This document shows positions 23,100-34,761 of a stretch of DNA of 64,000 nucleotides, in pieces. How positions within the stretch are numbered: the first letter of the stretch is position 1; every line of letters starts with the position of its first letter. The notes below the pieces were generated by a model. The model saw only the letters and a program-made list of their open reading frames with translations, was not told where the DNA came from and ran no database searches. This DNA is from Megachile rotundata (lineage: Eukaryota; Arthropoda; Insecta; Hymenoptera; Megachilidae), in assembly GCF_050947335.1 (NCBI RefSeq), contig NC_134989.1, forward strand, positions 3,465,501 to 3,529,500. Reading direction: 5' to 3'. Both the position numbers and the translations under genes were made by a program.

Positions 23100-23880
23100 A
23101 TATAAAAACAGCTCATATTCCATTAATGCCAACCAGTACACATTTACACTTATACCTACCAGTGTCTCTCACTCGCCGATCCTCATTATACATAAAGATG
23201 AGTTGATTAATTGTTTATCATTCCTCTTCCGAAGACTTCCTACCCTAACGAATAATATTCTTCCTACTCAGCCATCGGCATCATCATCTCAACCTCTCCT
23301 CCGCATTTAAGCTCGCAAATCGTATCGAGTTCTTGAATGTAAGTATCCCGATCTCGATTCCCAAGGATCGCGAATCTATCGGCGTTCACCTGCTCCCCTC
23401 TCGCCGGTTTTTGCAGTATGCCTCCTACCATCGTTTCGCCATTTCCCTCTCTCCACGAGGCTGATGCACGATGCAGGGGAGAAAGACACGCCGCCTTCTG
23501 ACCGGCTCGTAGTTGCTCGAAAACCTCTCTTACCTGCGCTGTGCGCTCGTTTCATCCTTCGACACGTTTTTCATCCTTACGCTTTTTCGGAATTCGCGAG
23601 ATCCGACGACCGAACTTGACATCCTTCCGCCATTTTGGTAGCGGCCGCTTCCGGTCACTCACGTAACTCCCCCACGGGCATCTTTACCGATCGAGCCAGA
23701 TTTCGCGGGCCTGGATTGATCAAACTTGCCGGAAGCATGTTCGAATACGCGCCGCTCGCGCGCTCGCGAGTAATCAATCTTCATCGTGAATCAGTGCTTT
23801 AATCGAGATCCATTAAGGGATCTTTGTATCCGGGGATGCTGCATGATCAACTGCCGATCCATATATCTATCTAACGTTCT
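23100..23880 (+). promoter_or_regulatory. CpG-rich island, possible promoter region
   Basis: Marked rise in GC/CpG relative to its flanks, with GCGGCCGC, several TCGCGA-type words and CCGCCATTTT (inverted YY1-like core) near 23628. TCAGTG at 23791 is initiator-like, but no DPE follows at the right distance. No exon can be defined here. Confidence 0.3.
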
Positions 23881-24419
23881 TACATCAAGTGTCTTGGAAA
23901 GTTTGGTACCTACAGGTACTCAAAGAATTTCGGTATTTGAAGGACCGTGAAGAGCGAAAATAACAAAATTTATATGAACTAGTTTTGAATAAAATTGATT
24001 TTAACCTAATTTCAGATGAAACTGATCTTAAACTAGTTTTAAATAAAACTGACTTTAAACTAGTTTCAGATAAAACTGACTTTAAACTAGTTTTAAATAG
24101 AACTAGAGAATTTATAAAAATAAACTGAATAGTTTATTAAACAAATTTAATTGATTTACAAAATATGATATTGTGAACCATCGTTTTGGAGAATATCTGC
24201 AGAAGATTATAACTCTCTACAATTGTTACGGATTTAATCATTAACAAAGTATACAAATATTCTACAAAAATTGTAAACAACTATATGATACGAAAATTTG
24301 AAGTTTTTCACAGTTTATGGATACTATTTTTTCAATGAAAAGTGAGTGATTATTGACAAAGAATCCAAACAGTAACCGAAAGTTCACCGTCGTCATAAAT
24401 TGAACTTTCAAAACCGAGG

Positions 24420-25336
24420 TAGATTTGATCCAGTGAGTTCCCCAGGCAGTTAGATGCTTCTAGGAAGATCTCTGTAACTAGAGTCTGGGACAGATTCCAA
24501 CTTGGACATCGAGAGGTTGGATGGCCAAGTTTGGAGACCTCGACGAATCCGCTTCGGCAGCTACAGCTTCGAAAGTGTAATTTGAACAGCTATTGACTAA
24601 TCCCGTTTCGCGGTAACACTCTCACCGCGAATCTGGTTTTCAACGTTCCTCGACCGCGAATAAATTACCGATAGAACCGAACTGTCACGTAACAGCATTT
24701 GTTCCGAAGAAATTACGCGAACTTCGATGAAAATCGTTGGTCTCTGAAGGCAGCATGGTTGAGAGTCGTTGAACGAATCAACAGGTTACGGAGTCTCGAC
24801 AGAACTACGTCGATATCTTCGAGGTCTCTTATCTCGCCAGCTGACAGGCGTCCGGGAACTTGAAGTTGGATCTCTGATCAAGGATCCCATCGCTTCGAGT
24901 GCGAGAATTTCTCCTTTTGATCGGTTAATCCAGAGGATTGCTCGTTAAAGAAGCACTTGGTGGTGATTCGATTCGTGAACCAGTGTGGATCAAGTGCATC
25001 GTTGAAGAACCTTTGGAAATTTGTGGTGGTGAATTTAAAGGTGTATGTGGTCTTACGATTAATCGGTAGCAGTGATTAAGAGTGTTGAGTGAAATAATTG
25101 CATCTTGGTGAATCATCAACAAAAATTTAGTGCAATAATTGTTATAGTGCAAGAATTATATTTGTTGAGTAGAGGGAGAGATCAAGGTTAATTGTAGTCG
25201 GAGGTGCTGAAATCTTTGAATAGATTAAGTGTACCGAAGAATTTGTGTGAAAAGATAGTAGAAGTGATTGTTTTCTGGGACAAAGTTCTTCTGCATTGAA
25301 AGTAGATAGAACCCGAGTTTTCGTTAGAAGATCAAG
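24420..25336 (+). other. Candidate 5' non-coding exon ending at a good splice donor
   Basis: A complex, less AT-rich segment ends in GATCAAG|GTATGT after 25336 and returns abruptly to AT-rich intron-like sequence. It has many stops in all frames, so if transcribed it would be untranslated leader. The transcription start is not located. It may be an alternative first exon of a plus-strand gene lying to the right of the window. Confidence 0.35.
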
Positions 25337-26489
25337 GTATGTATTATACTTCATTATAGATTTGATTCGTAAACCGTTCTGTATAGAATGTATTGCGTAT
25401 TTTATTGGTGAAATTATTAACTTGATTTAATAGCAGTTAATGCAATTTTAATCTCTAATGATTCATTCATAAAGCAATTAAAATAAGATTGAGATCTGAT
25501 TAGATTAGAAAAACATTCATGATATGAATCACTTTCTTAAATTCTTAATTAAGTGAATCAAACTTCAGAATGATATTATTTATTTAAAGGACTATACATC
25601 TTACAAGAAACAATTTTTTAGTAACAATTACTTAATATACATTATTTTAACAATAAGGGAGTATTTAACACCTGTTTACAAATTTGATATTTACAAAGTT
25701 ATTAATATTAAATTAGCTTAATTATTTTTAATGGTACTGTAACAGTAATCATTACTCAAATTAACTATATTTTTAATTAATAACAAATTAAAATTTTGCA
25801 TATGTCATAGTGTAAAATGCGTTCACATAAAGTTTATAAAATATAATTGCAGCTGTTTTTTAATAACAACTAAAGATTTACAATGCACAATTTGAACTTT
25901 ATTTTATTGCACAATTACTGCATAAAGATAAACAAAAATCAATTTTACGTATCTATTTACAATACCATTTACAAAATGAAATTTTATTTATCTATCTATA
26001 ATATCTAACTTCTATTAAAGAAGTAAACTGTTAAGGTAACAAATTGAATTTATAGCATATTCATGGGACATATTTTTGTATAAAAATTCATAACCTACTT
26101 TACAAGGAATAATTTCATCTAGAATTTCGCATATATAATCAGTAAATATCTGCAATGAAGTAGTTTTACCTCATCAAAACACCAGATCGAGTTTATATTA
26201 TGATTATAATAACGCATATACATAATGTATAGAGTTTCACAATTTTATCTTGCCATCAACAATATAATGTCCGTTAAAGTGACTACATATTAAAATATCA
26301 AATAAAACTTATGCTACATTTAAAATAACACGAATTCTTATCTATAGATGCACAACTGCGATTGGAGAAAGCAATTTCACCTACTCATTCACAATATAAT
26401 GTTTGGTCTATAGGAAGAACAGCAAAGTAATATATCAAATTTATTCTTACAAATGTATGTTCACAATCCCATATATCAGAATATACAAC
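25337..26489. other. AT-rich, intron-like sequence
   Basis: No exon, RNA or repeat recognised. Confidence 0.5.
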
Positions 26490-27480
26490 TCCATTAGCAA
26501 GAAACATATACTAAATTTCAGAATTCCCAAATTTCTGAATTTAAAAATTACCAACTTCCTACATTTACAAATTCTATAATTCCTAAACTTGTAAATTTAC
26601 AAATATTTAATTTTTGAAAATTCTGAAATTCTTAAATTGTCAAATTCCAAACTTTCAAATTCCTAAATTCCAAGTTTCTCAATCCTTACATTCGTAAACT
26701 CCGAAATTTCAAAATTTCAAAGTTTGTACACTCCTAAGCTCTTAATTTCCAAAATTTTCGAATTTTTAAATTCCTAAATTATCAAATATTTGAATTCTTT
26801 AATTTCCGAACTTCTAAGTTCCAAAGTTTAGAAATTCCTAGATTCCTAAATTCCTAAATTCCTAAATTCCTAAATTTTTAAATTCCTAAATTCCTAAATT
26901 CCTAAATTCCTAAATTCTTAAATTCCTAAATTCCTAAATTCTTAAATTTCTAAATTCCTAAATTCCTAAATTCCTAAATTCCTAAATTCCTAAATTCCTA
27001 AATTCCTAAATTCCTAAATTCCTAAATTCCTAAATTCCTAGATTCCAGAATTCCTACATTCCAAAATTCCTAAATTCCTGAATGTCTGAATTCCTGAATT
27101 CCTTAGTTCCTGAGGCCCCCTCATAAATTCCTGAATTCCAGAAATCCTTAGTTTCGTAAATTCCTAAATTCCTGAATTCCTACATTCCTACATTCCTAAA
27201 TTCCTAAATTCCTAAATTCCTAAATTCCTAAATTCCTAAATTCCTAAATTCCTAACTTTCTACATTTCTAAATTAATTATTTATTAAATACCTACGTGCT
27301 TTAATTTCAAAATTCCTATATTTCCAAAATCTCAAATTTTTAAGTTTTCAAATTTCCAGTGTCCTAAATTCTTGAATTTCCAAGTTCCCAAGTTCTTAAA
27401 CTCCCACAGTCCTAAATTCTCCAATTAATTTTTAAAATTTCCCAATTCGCAAGCATCTAAGTTCCTAAATCCCCAAATAC
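26490..27480. repeat. AAATTCCT octamer satellite-like array
   Basis: Near-perfect tandem AAATTCCT units run about 26832-27045 and again about 27165-27254. Diverged copies spread on both sides (26490-26830, 27255-27480). The core contains tens of units. Confidence 0.9.
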
Positions 27481-27549
27481 CCAAACTGTATCTACCCACA
27501 AAACCCAACTCCCGCTCTGAACTCTCTAACCACCAAAATAACAAATTCA

Positions 27550-28091
27550 AATCGATGAAAATTCAAGTATAATCATCTGACGCATATTTCTTCGAATGAT
27601 ACGGTGTAAGTAAAGACATTAAACAAAGGTGTTCCGCATCGGTGATGCTGCACCGTGTGCCTGTCCATCCGGCTGAGAACTTTCGTCGATTGTCTTCCAG
27701 AATATCTGGCGGTGGTGCTGCTGGTGGCTGGTGCTGGTCGCGTGATTCATCGAGGCCACAGGTTGAGCGGGTCAGGGACGCAGGTTCTGTGGCTTCAGGT
27801 CGGTGCACGTACAACCTGGATTTCTGCACGATTTAACGCGTAGCGTTGTCGTCGGGGGCTTCGCCAGCTAACAGACGAACGGGATGATACAGTTCCTCGC
27901 CGGGGACGATAACAGACGGGTTCTGCTTGATTAATCCCGCGTCTTTATCGGCTCGTTAGGACGGCCCGCTGAAACGGACATTGTGTGGATCGTGTGTTGT
28001 GCAGAAAGTGAGAACATAGTTATACATCGTGGCTTCTTGATGCGAGTTGGATGGTCCGTTGAGGCGGAAACGAGAAAGAGGAAGTGCCGTG
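27550..28091 (+). other. CpG-rich segment with splice donor; candidate 5' exon
   Basis: A sharply GC-richer stretch directly after the octamer array ends CCGTG|GTGAGT after 28091. Short open frames occur on both strands (27563-27829 minus; 27642-27843 plus), but none resembles a known family. Best read as an alternative first exon or promoter-proximal sequence of a plus-strand gene. Confidence 0.35.
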
Positions 28092-29089
28092 GTGAGTACA
28101 TCTTCAGATTATTTGCAGATTTAGCACGCGGTTTTTAGAGATGGTAGTAACTTTTAATTAAGACTTGACTAATTGTATTTTCATAGACGGTGAGAAGAAA
28201 AATTATACTGATAAAATCTTTTTTTATAATAATTGCTATTTGTTTAGGATATAAAAGAGACTCTAGTTATGCAATTATTTGGATTTGAGGGATAATTATT
28301 TTAATGTTGCTAACTTGCGTTATTAGCTACACTTATGTAGCTAATATTTGTGTCAGTCGTCGCTCCTTATTTTATTATATTTTTTGTCAATAAACATGAC
28401 GTTTTTGATATTATCCATCAATAACAAGACAATTAAAACTGACTTAGAATCGAAATATATTAACAAAGTATCAATTGATTTTTTAAATGAAATATAATAA
28501 TTGTGGGATATTTTAAAGATTTAATTTTTATTATTTCATATTAGTATATACATATATGGTATAACATAATATATGAATGTTTTGGGAAAACTATATTGTT
28601 GTTTAAGTTTTGTTTCTATATATTACTCTATTAAATTTGCAATTATTTTTCAATGTACATATACGTTTCCTATACAGCATGTTTGAAAGATAAAAAGTTA
28701 TAAGGTGAAAGTACGTAAGGAAATGTCTTTATAAGAAACTTAGTGCAGGTGTAACAACCTTACTCGGAAATAAACAAAGTCGATTAGGTGCGTTGTCCTC
28801 AGTCTGTAACCAACCGTGGAGCAGTGAACGTCGTCTAAAACCGGATTGCTCTAAATTCTTGTCGCTTTAAACTCTAAGGAGTACTGCAACATCAATATTG
28901 AGTTGATAATCCTATTTGGTCGTTATAAACGACTATATAATCGCACTTGTAATGCTTTCAAAGTAAACGTTTTTCATGAAAATAAATGGTCAAAAATTCT
29001 TAAAATACTGTTTAAAATAGAAATATGAATTTTCTATAGGTATGATTAAATAACTGTCACTTTAAAATTTTAAAATTGTGGTTGTTAAA
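28092..29089. other. AT-rich, intron-like sequence
   Basis: Follows a donor-like GTGAGT. No feature recognised; AATAAA-type words occur by composition. Confidence 0.4.
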
Positions 29090-29800
29090 AACTTCTAAGC
29101 CTCAAAGTCATAACAATCCTTAAATTTCTTGATTTCACAATGTTCTGAACTTACAAATTTCTAAATTACTGAGTTACAAAATTTTTAAAGTTATGAATTA
29201 AAAAATTTTTAAACTCCCAAGTTTTGAGATTCTCTAATGTTTAAAATTCTCAAATTTCAAAGGTCCGAGACTTTTTTATTTCTAAAATCCTAAATTTCGA
29301 AATTCCAAATCTTCTGAGTTCCAAAATATCTAAATTCATAAAGTCTTAAATCCACGTAAAATTTTAATTTCTCCTAAATTTCCAAAAACCTACATTTATA
29401 AATTTTTAATTTCCTATCTTCCTAAATTAACAAATTCTAATTTTTCCAAATTTTTAAATTCTTAAATTCTCAAATTCTTAAACTTTCGAATTTCCATATT
29501 CCGAAATTTCTAGGATGTTCAATTGTTAAAATTCCAAAATGCCTGAATTCCTAATTGTCAGAATCCTAAATTCCCACATTTGTGAATTCAGAAATTTGTA
29601 AATTTCCAACTCCCAAAATTTGTTATTTCCAAATTCCTGAATAATCAAAGTTGTAAATTACAAGTTCCTAAATTTCCAAATTGGTGAATTTCAAATTTAT
29701 ATATTTCCAAATTCTCAAATTCCAAAAGTTCGGAACTTCAAAATTCCAAATCCCCAGAATATCAAAACTCCTAGATTCCAAAATTCCAAAATGTAAAAAT
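29090..29800. repeat. Degenerate AAATTYCT-type low-complexity region
   Basis: AAATTTCTAAATT, AATTCCAAA and AAATTCTCAAA words with a loose 8-10 bp period. It ends just before the ATG of the orphan ORF at 29843. Confidence 0.65.
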
Positions 29801-29842
29801 TATAAGAATAATTTTCTACCAATATCTCAAACTTCTTCAAAC

Positions 29843-30235
29843 ATGCTCGAAAAACTGGAACATTTCCATCATCTGAGCGTTGACTGTACTGTTAAACGTC
29901 TCTCACAACGGAGATTGTCTCCCTTAACAAAAACGAAAAATGGAGATGCCTTTTATAAGAAGAGCATCCGTTACGGGGACTTATTAAAGAAGAATAACAC
30001 GTCTCGTCGATACTTAATGAATGATCGACGATTAAAGAGGTTAATAAGCACGCTGCCGGTCGATCGGTATAATTCAAGGATCGAAAGAATCGTCGATAGA
30101 TTGCTCGAAGACAAAGACGACCGAAAACAAAGAAATAGATGCTGCAGAAAGTGCAACATTATCTACAACCATGAAGAAATAAGAAGCGTTCTGTTGTCTA
30201 CTGACTGCAATATGCCTGTTGAGTGGTTTCGTTAG
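29843..30235 (+). CDS. Orphan intronless ORF, 130 residues, function unknown
   Basis: The frame runs from ATG 29843 to TAG 30235. The region is less AT-rich than either flank. The product is strongly basic, Lys/Arg-rich and probably helical, with no signal peptide or membrane segment. It has a CCRKC at residues 100-104, giving one CxxC, and a lone DC at 121-122, so a complete zinc finger is not evident. An AATAAA lies about 200 bp after the stop. The same frame stays open upstream to 29681 through the low-complexity repeat, but that part is repeat-derived, so the first ATG after the repeat is preferred. I recognise no family. It may be a lineage-specific gene, a last exon of an unseen gene, or a chance ORF. 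Confidence 0.4.
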   Translation: MLEKLEHFHHLSVDCTVKRLSQRRLSPLTKTKNGDAFYKKSIRYGDLLKKNNTSRRYLMNDRRLKRLISTLPVDRYNSRIERIVDRLLEDKDDRKQRNRCCRKCNIIYNHEEIRSVLLSTDCNMPVEWFR

Positions 30236-30436
30236 ACGATTTAATTGTATAATTAAACGAATTCGAGCTGTTTCGATTTTATTTCCGAAGCTTTATCACG
30301 TATCGACTAATTGCTAGAAAATTTTTTCATGACTGTTTTTTCTCTTTTTTTGATGGTAGTGATCTTGAGTGAATCATTATGTGGATCTCTCTGAAAGGGA
30401 AAGTGGGTTGGATAATTGCTTGTGTATAATTAGAGC

Positions 30437-30442
30437 AATAAA
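30437..30442 (+). terminator. Candidate polyadenylation signal AATAAA for the orphan ORF
   Basis: Canonical hexamer about 200 bp downstream of the 130-residue ORF, in the right orientation, in GAGCAATAAATATT context. AT-rich DNA makes chance hits common. Confidence 0.35.
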
Positions 30443-30624
30443 TATTTCCGTTGGAAATCAAGATTTAATGTTTGATTTATTATTTCACGATTAAGCGCTG
30501 GGGTGCAGAAAGTTATCTGCTAATGATAGTATTTGAGGCATCGATAGATTATTGAATGATATGGATGAATTGGTATTTTTATTTGAAACATCTATATATC
30601 CTTGAAGAGGTAATAATTATGTAA

Positions 30625-30869
30625 TTAACATTAGAAAGACTGAAACTTTGATTCATTTTGACTGCTTTGGGGCAATATAGGTATAACACATATATATATA
30701 TACCGGAAATGAAAGAGGGGGGAGGTAACTCCAATTATTAATAAACACATTTATATGTTGTACAAAAAGTCACAAAATTCTAAGAAGCTGTATCATTCTA
30801 TACACAATTGTTTTTCTAATTGAAATTGAAAAGCAGTCAAAATGACTGCCTTAGGCAATCTAGTGTTAA
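30625..30869. mobile_element. TTAA-flanked MITE
   Basis: Left: TTAACATTAGAAAGACTG. The reverse complement of the right end reads TTAACACTAGATTGCCT. Subterminal words TCATTTTGACTGCTTT match in inverted orientation. It is 245 bp with no ORF, and is piggyBac-like by its TTAA ends. Confidence 0.7.
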
Positions 30870-32159
30870 GTTAGGTTGAAAATTGTATTCGAATATTACT
30901 TAGAATATAAAATTAATGACATTACGAAGTTTAAAGAGATGAAGATATACTTAAGTAATTATCTGTACAGTTTCGACATATCAAGAATCTTATTAGAAAA
31001 CTGTAAATGTTTATGAATTTAAGATATATCGCAAAGTGTACATATGTACATCATGTAATTTAGATCTATGGTCTATGGTTCACATGTTTCCTTGCAAACT
31101 TCAAAACACCTTTAATAATAACTTATAATAAATTATAACTAATTTTAAATTATTATTAATTTTAATAATAACGTAATAAACATCCGTGGTCTAGTTATAA
31201 AGGAAAAATTTCAATTGACTCGATTGGAACGTAATAGTAAATCGATTCGACTTTCGTCGGGGATTCTTTGAGACTAGAAAGAAAGTTGGAGCGTTTCACC
31301 CTACGATTACGAAACTCGTCGAATCATGATCGTTTAAGCGGGAAAACGTTTCGATCGTTAGCGTTTCAAACTCACGGCGTAATGCCACGGTCATAAAACG
31401 CGAACTTTCGCATTCGGTTGTTCCTTTCGCACGCATCTGCCGTGGAGAAGCTCGCAACGCGGAAACGCTTTGCTTTTACCCTGAAGACCGTTCATCGTTC
31501 GCGGAGAATCAGCCGGAGAAATCTCGTCTAACACGAGCGCGTTATTTTTAAAATATGTACAGTGCGTTGCATACATTTACCAACCCTTTATATTCTCAAT
31601 GATATGGACTTTTGGTAGAAAAAGTAGTCAGCATACTTTAAATACTAATTTGTAGTGCGTAGACAGTAAATTATATAAAAGAAAATTGATGAATTAACGT
31701 CAATTAAACTGGAATATAAAATCTGATTTTCAAGCATTTTATAAATATACTAACCTTGCGTAATCTCTTCAGGTACTGCCTTTATGTAAAATATCTTATT
31801 TGTAGTATGTTGTATCGAATGTTCCTTATAATTCATGGTGGTAAAAACACGATAAATTATTGAGCTCCGTATTTTTGTACATAAAACATACTAAAAGTTT
31901 TCTTAAATAGTTACTATATTTATAGAACTACTATAGTTAATTCGTCAATACTTTTTTGTATAATTTATTTCTTACGCAATAAAACTTAACATTTAAAGAA
32001 TATTGATTATACTTTTTAGTCGGAATCACAGATTAATAAAAATAAAGGCAGTTTGTGTATTTATACAGCATACGGTATCTCGCTTTCTATCGAAGGTTGC
32101 TCATTTTTTCGACAACAAAAAAATATTTTGATAAATATTGTAGATCTACTTTATATGGA
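30870..32159. other. Intergenic/intronic sequence with a more complex island at 31180-31560
   Basis: Mostly AT-rich. 31180-31560 is CpG-richer and unique-looking, with no convincing frame, and is a candidate regulatory element. Nothing else was found. Confidence 0.35.
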
Positions 32160-32470
32160 AATTTAACTATTAGTGATTATACTTTAAACATAGTACATTT
32201 ACCTACTAGTGATTACTTTAAACGTAGATACTTTAAACGTAGGATATTTAACTGCTAGTAATTTTACTCTAAACGTAGTACATTTAACTACTAGTGATTG
32301 TACATTAAACGTAATGCATTTAACTGCGAGTGATTATAATTTAAACATCGTATATTTAACTACGAGTGATTATATTTTAAACGTAATACATTTACCTAGT
32401 TACATTATACTTTAAACGTAGTGTATTTAACTAGTGGTGATTATACTTTAAACGTGGTACATATAATTTT
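32160..32470 (+). repeat. 36-bp minisatellite, about 8 copies
   Basis: Units follow TAGTGATTATACTTTAAACG then TAGTACATTTAACTAC, with point changes and one shortened unit near 32215. Because 36 is a multiple of three, copies keep a reading frame (SDYTLNVVHLT-type repeat) in two overlapping short ORFs (32055-32258, 32209-32415). I regard these as repeat by-products. Confidence 0.85.
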
Positions 32471-33113
32471 TAGTAGTGTAGTACTATTTCGTTTTTATTG
32501 CATCAAACATCTTGCAAGTAACAATTAAAATATTGGAAAATTACAATAAATTTTCAAATTTATTAGTTCAAATCTTTCTCAAAAATATTAGGTTGGCAAC
32601 AAAATTTGAGAAGATATTTGATTACAAATCGAAAGCGTCTAATCAAATTTTTGCTACATAATTTATTAATTGTATTTTCAGTGTATAAGGAAGTAATTAT
32701 TGATCAAGATTTTTATTTAATTGTGTGACCATGTAACCAATGTAAATGTATTTGCTCTCTTGGAATATGGATCATTATTTATAGGAGCAGTTTCAACATA
32801 AAATTTTGCAAATCAAAACTAACATTTAAAATTATTTAGTGCAATTTTATTCTACTCTGTATATGTCTTTTTTAAGTTTAACAAATGAAGATATTGAAGT
32901 CCGACTTTTTACCATTTTATTTAACTGTTTTATGAAAATAACCTACCAGCAATGTGTTTAGTATCGTGATTCGAAAATGAAGTATACATAGTAGATGTAT
33001 AATATAGGATGCACATTTCATTAATTTATATGTATAATGTTCACTGGAAATATTATAATATGTAGTATTATCTGTTAATATTATAATATTATAATTATGT
33101 CTATCGAATTTAG
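32471..33113. other. AT-rich sequence with a possible degenerate mariner end
   Basis: TATTAGGTTGGCAACAAA at about 32589 resembles the TA plus TTAGGTTGG terminus of mariner-family elements. No matching right end was seen, so only a fragment at best. The rest shows no feature. Confidence 0.35.
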
Positions 33114-34038
33114 TTAAGGGGTAACACCACTCTAGAATTTTCGAAAAGTCGATTTTTTTTTCTTTGCTAAAACAATACTTTAGAGTCTTAAGAACAGAAT
33201 GCTGTTTGATTTATAGTGGAAAGCAAATTTTAAATGGTTCAATTATCAATTTTGCCGCAGCGCCTCAGAGCGCGCACTGAGTACTCGCGCGGTATGTTGC
33301 AATTCATCGCTTTCGTATTATTGTTATCATTTAAAATAATAAGTTTACTTGTTTCCTACAAAACAAACAGAAGTATCCAGAAAGCTAGAGAAGGTGACAA
33401 ACACCGATCTGGATAGCCAAATGTATAGTACATTGCAGATTAGCGGTGAACAAAGAATTTAAGGATCAAGATGTTCATAAAACTTCAAACGCGTTTTTCT
33501 CGAAACCAGTTTCTTCATATTGGGAGGATGGATTTCTCGGTGACTATTGCATGGATTGAATTGCAATTTTTACAGTAGCTTCACAACAATATTGTCTTTG
33601 GAAGTACGTAGCCGTTTTTTGATTGAATGCAAACTTTTTTTTTATAAACAATTCTATGCTCATTTTTCATGCAAAAGTCGATTCATTCCTTAAAAAACGC
33701 ATAACTTCCACAAAAATTGATTAATCAAAAAACCCCTACGTACTTCCAAAACCAATTGTATATAGATTATAAATTCTTTTGATTTTTTATCCCACGACTC
33801 ATACATAACGAGAAATCCGTCCTCCCGTAGGAGTGTTTTTACAAAAGCTGTTTCCGCCGATCAGCTCTGTCGCCTCCATTTTGTACGAAAATGATAATCA
33901 AAAATTATTTTGTCGTAGTTCAATATGTGTTAAATAAACCCTCTGAAAAGAGATTCTTTTCCGTTTATCGTTCTTCCAAAAGAAATTGTCAAAATTAGAC
34001 CTCTTTTTCGGGCTCTAGAGTGGTGTTACCCCTTAACT
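33112..34038. mobile_element. TTAA-flanked foldback element, about 0.92 kb
   Basis: Ends: AGTTAAGGGGTAACACCACT at 33112 onward, and its inverse at about 34014-34038, 25 bp identical including TTAA. Subterminal and internal inverted pairs exist too: GGGAGGATGGATTTCTCG near 33520 against its partner near 33810-33828, and a GGAAGTACGTAG word near 33600 against its partner near 33740. The element can therefore fold as an interrupted hairpin. No transposase ORF was found. Confidence 0.8.
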
Positions 34039-34059
34039 CTTTTCGTTCAAATTTCGAAG

Positions 34060-34761
34060 TTTGATCCATCAGTTCATAGGGAACAAAGAATTGGAGTCAT
34101 TTGAAACTTCGCATACATTTTGTGGGCAATATGAGCTTAAAAAAAACCTGGGCATAATCATTACAATACTTATTTACAAAGATACCGTAACTTTTGTAAT
34201 TTGAGGAAAAAACACCGTTTTTTGACGTTTTTTTACATCAATATTAAGCACAAAAAAAAAACATTTAATCAAAAACTGATATACCCATCTTAAAGGGTAC
34301 ATTCTCCGCTTTTTGGAACCGTATTTCCAATTTCTGTTCGATGGTGGGTTCATGAGATAATGACTATCAAAGGAAAAAGCATCATTTTGGCTTTGGTAGC
34401 TCATAACTTTGCGACCGATCGTCGAAACGAACTTCATAGACGTGCAAATTATAGGGGAAGGAACAAGGAACAGCAGTCGAGAAGTGGCATTAATCAAAAA
34501 AATTTTTCCATGTCTTTACAGACCTTTAAAAAAAGAAGAAAAATTCTAAAATTTTTTCATCGCGATTTTTTGTATATTTTGTTAATGATAATGGGCTTAA
34601 AAAATTTTTGAGATAAAGAGTCAAAAACTAGAGACCTGAAGCTTCAAAATGACTATTCTGGATGTCTTCTGTGATGAATTTCAACGGAGGCAGAGCAATT
34701 TTGAAAATGACCTAAAAGTTTAAGGAATTTTTCTGTTCCCTTAATTTTTTTGACTAGTGTA
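34060..34761. mobile_element. Tc1-like element remnant, right terminus intact
   Basis: The right end reads CTGTTCCCTTAATTTTTT then TGACTAGTG followed by TA (34732-34761). Its reverse complement is the CACTAGTCAAAAAAATTAAG terminus typical of Tc1-family elements. No corresponding left terminus was found, so the left boundary is approximate. No transposase frame is recognisable; short ORFs here are not supported. Confidence 0.5.

Noticed and set aside
26832..27254. CRISPR-like array
   Set aside because: The 8-bp units are contiguous with no spacers, and the genome is eukaryotic.
27563..27843. Coding exon in the CpG-rich segment at 27.6 kb
   Set aside because: Two plus frames and one minus frame are equally open and none resembles a known protein; the openness follows from GC content.
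32588..33000. Mariner element suggested by TATTAGGTTGGCAACAAA
   Set aside because: No right terminus and no transposase frame; kept only as a possible fragment in the stretch description.
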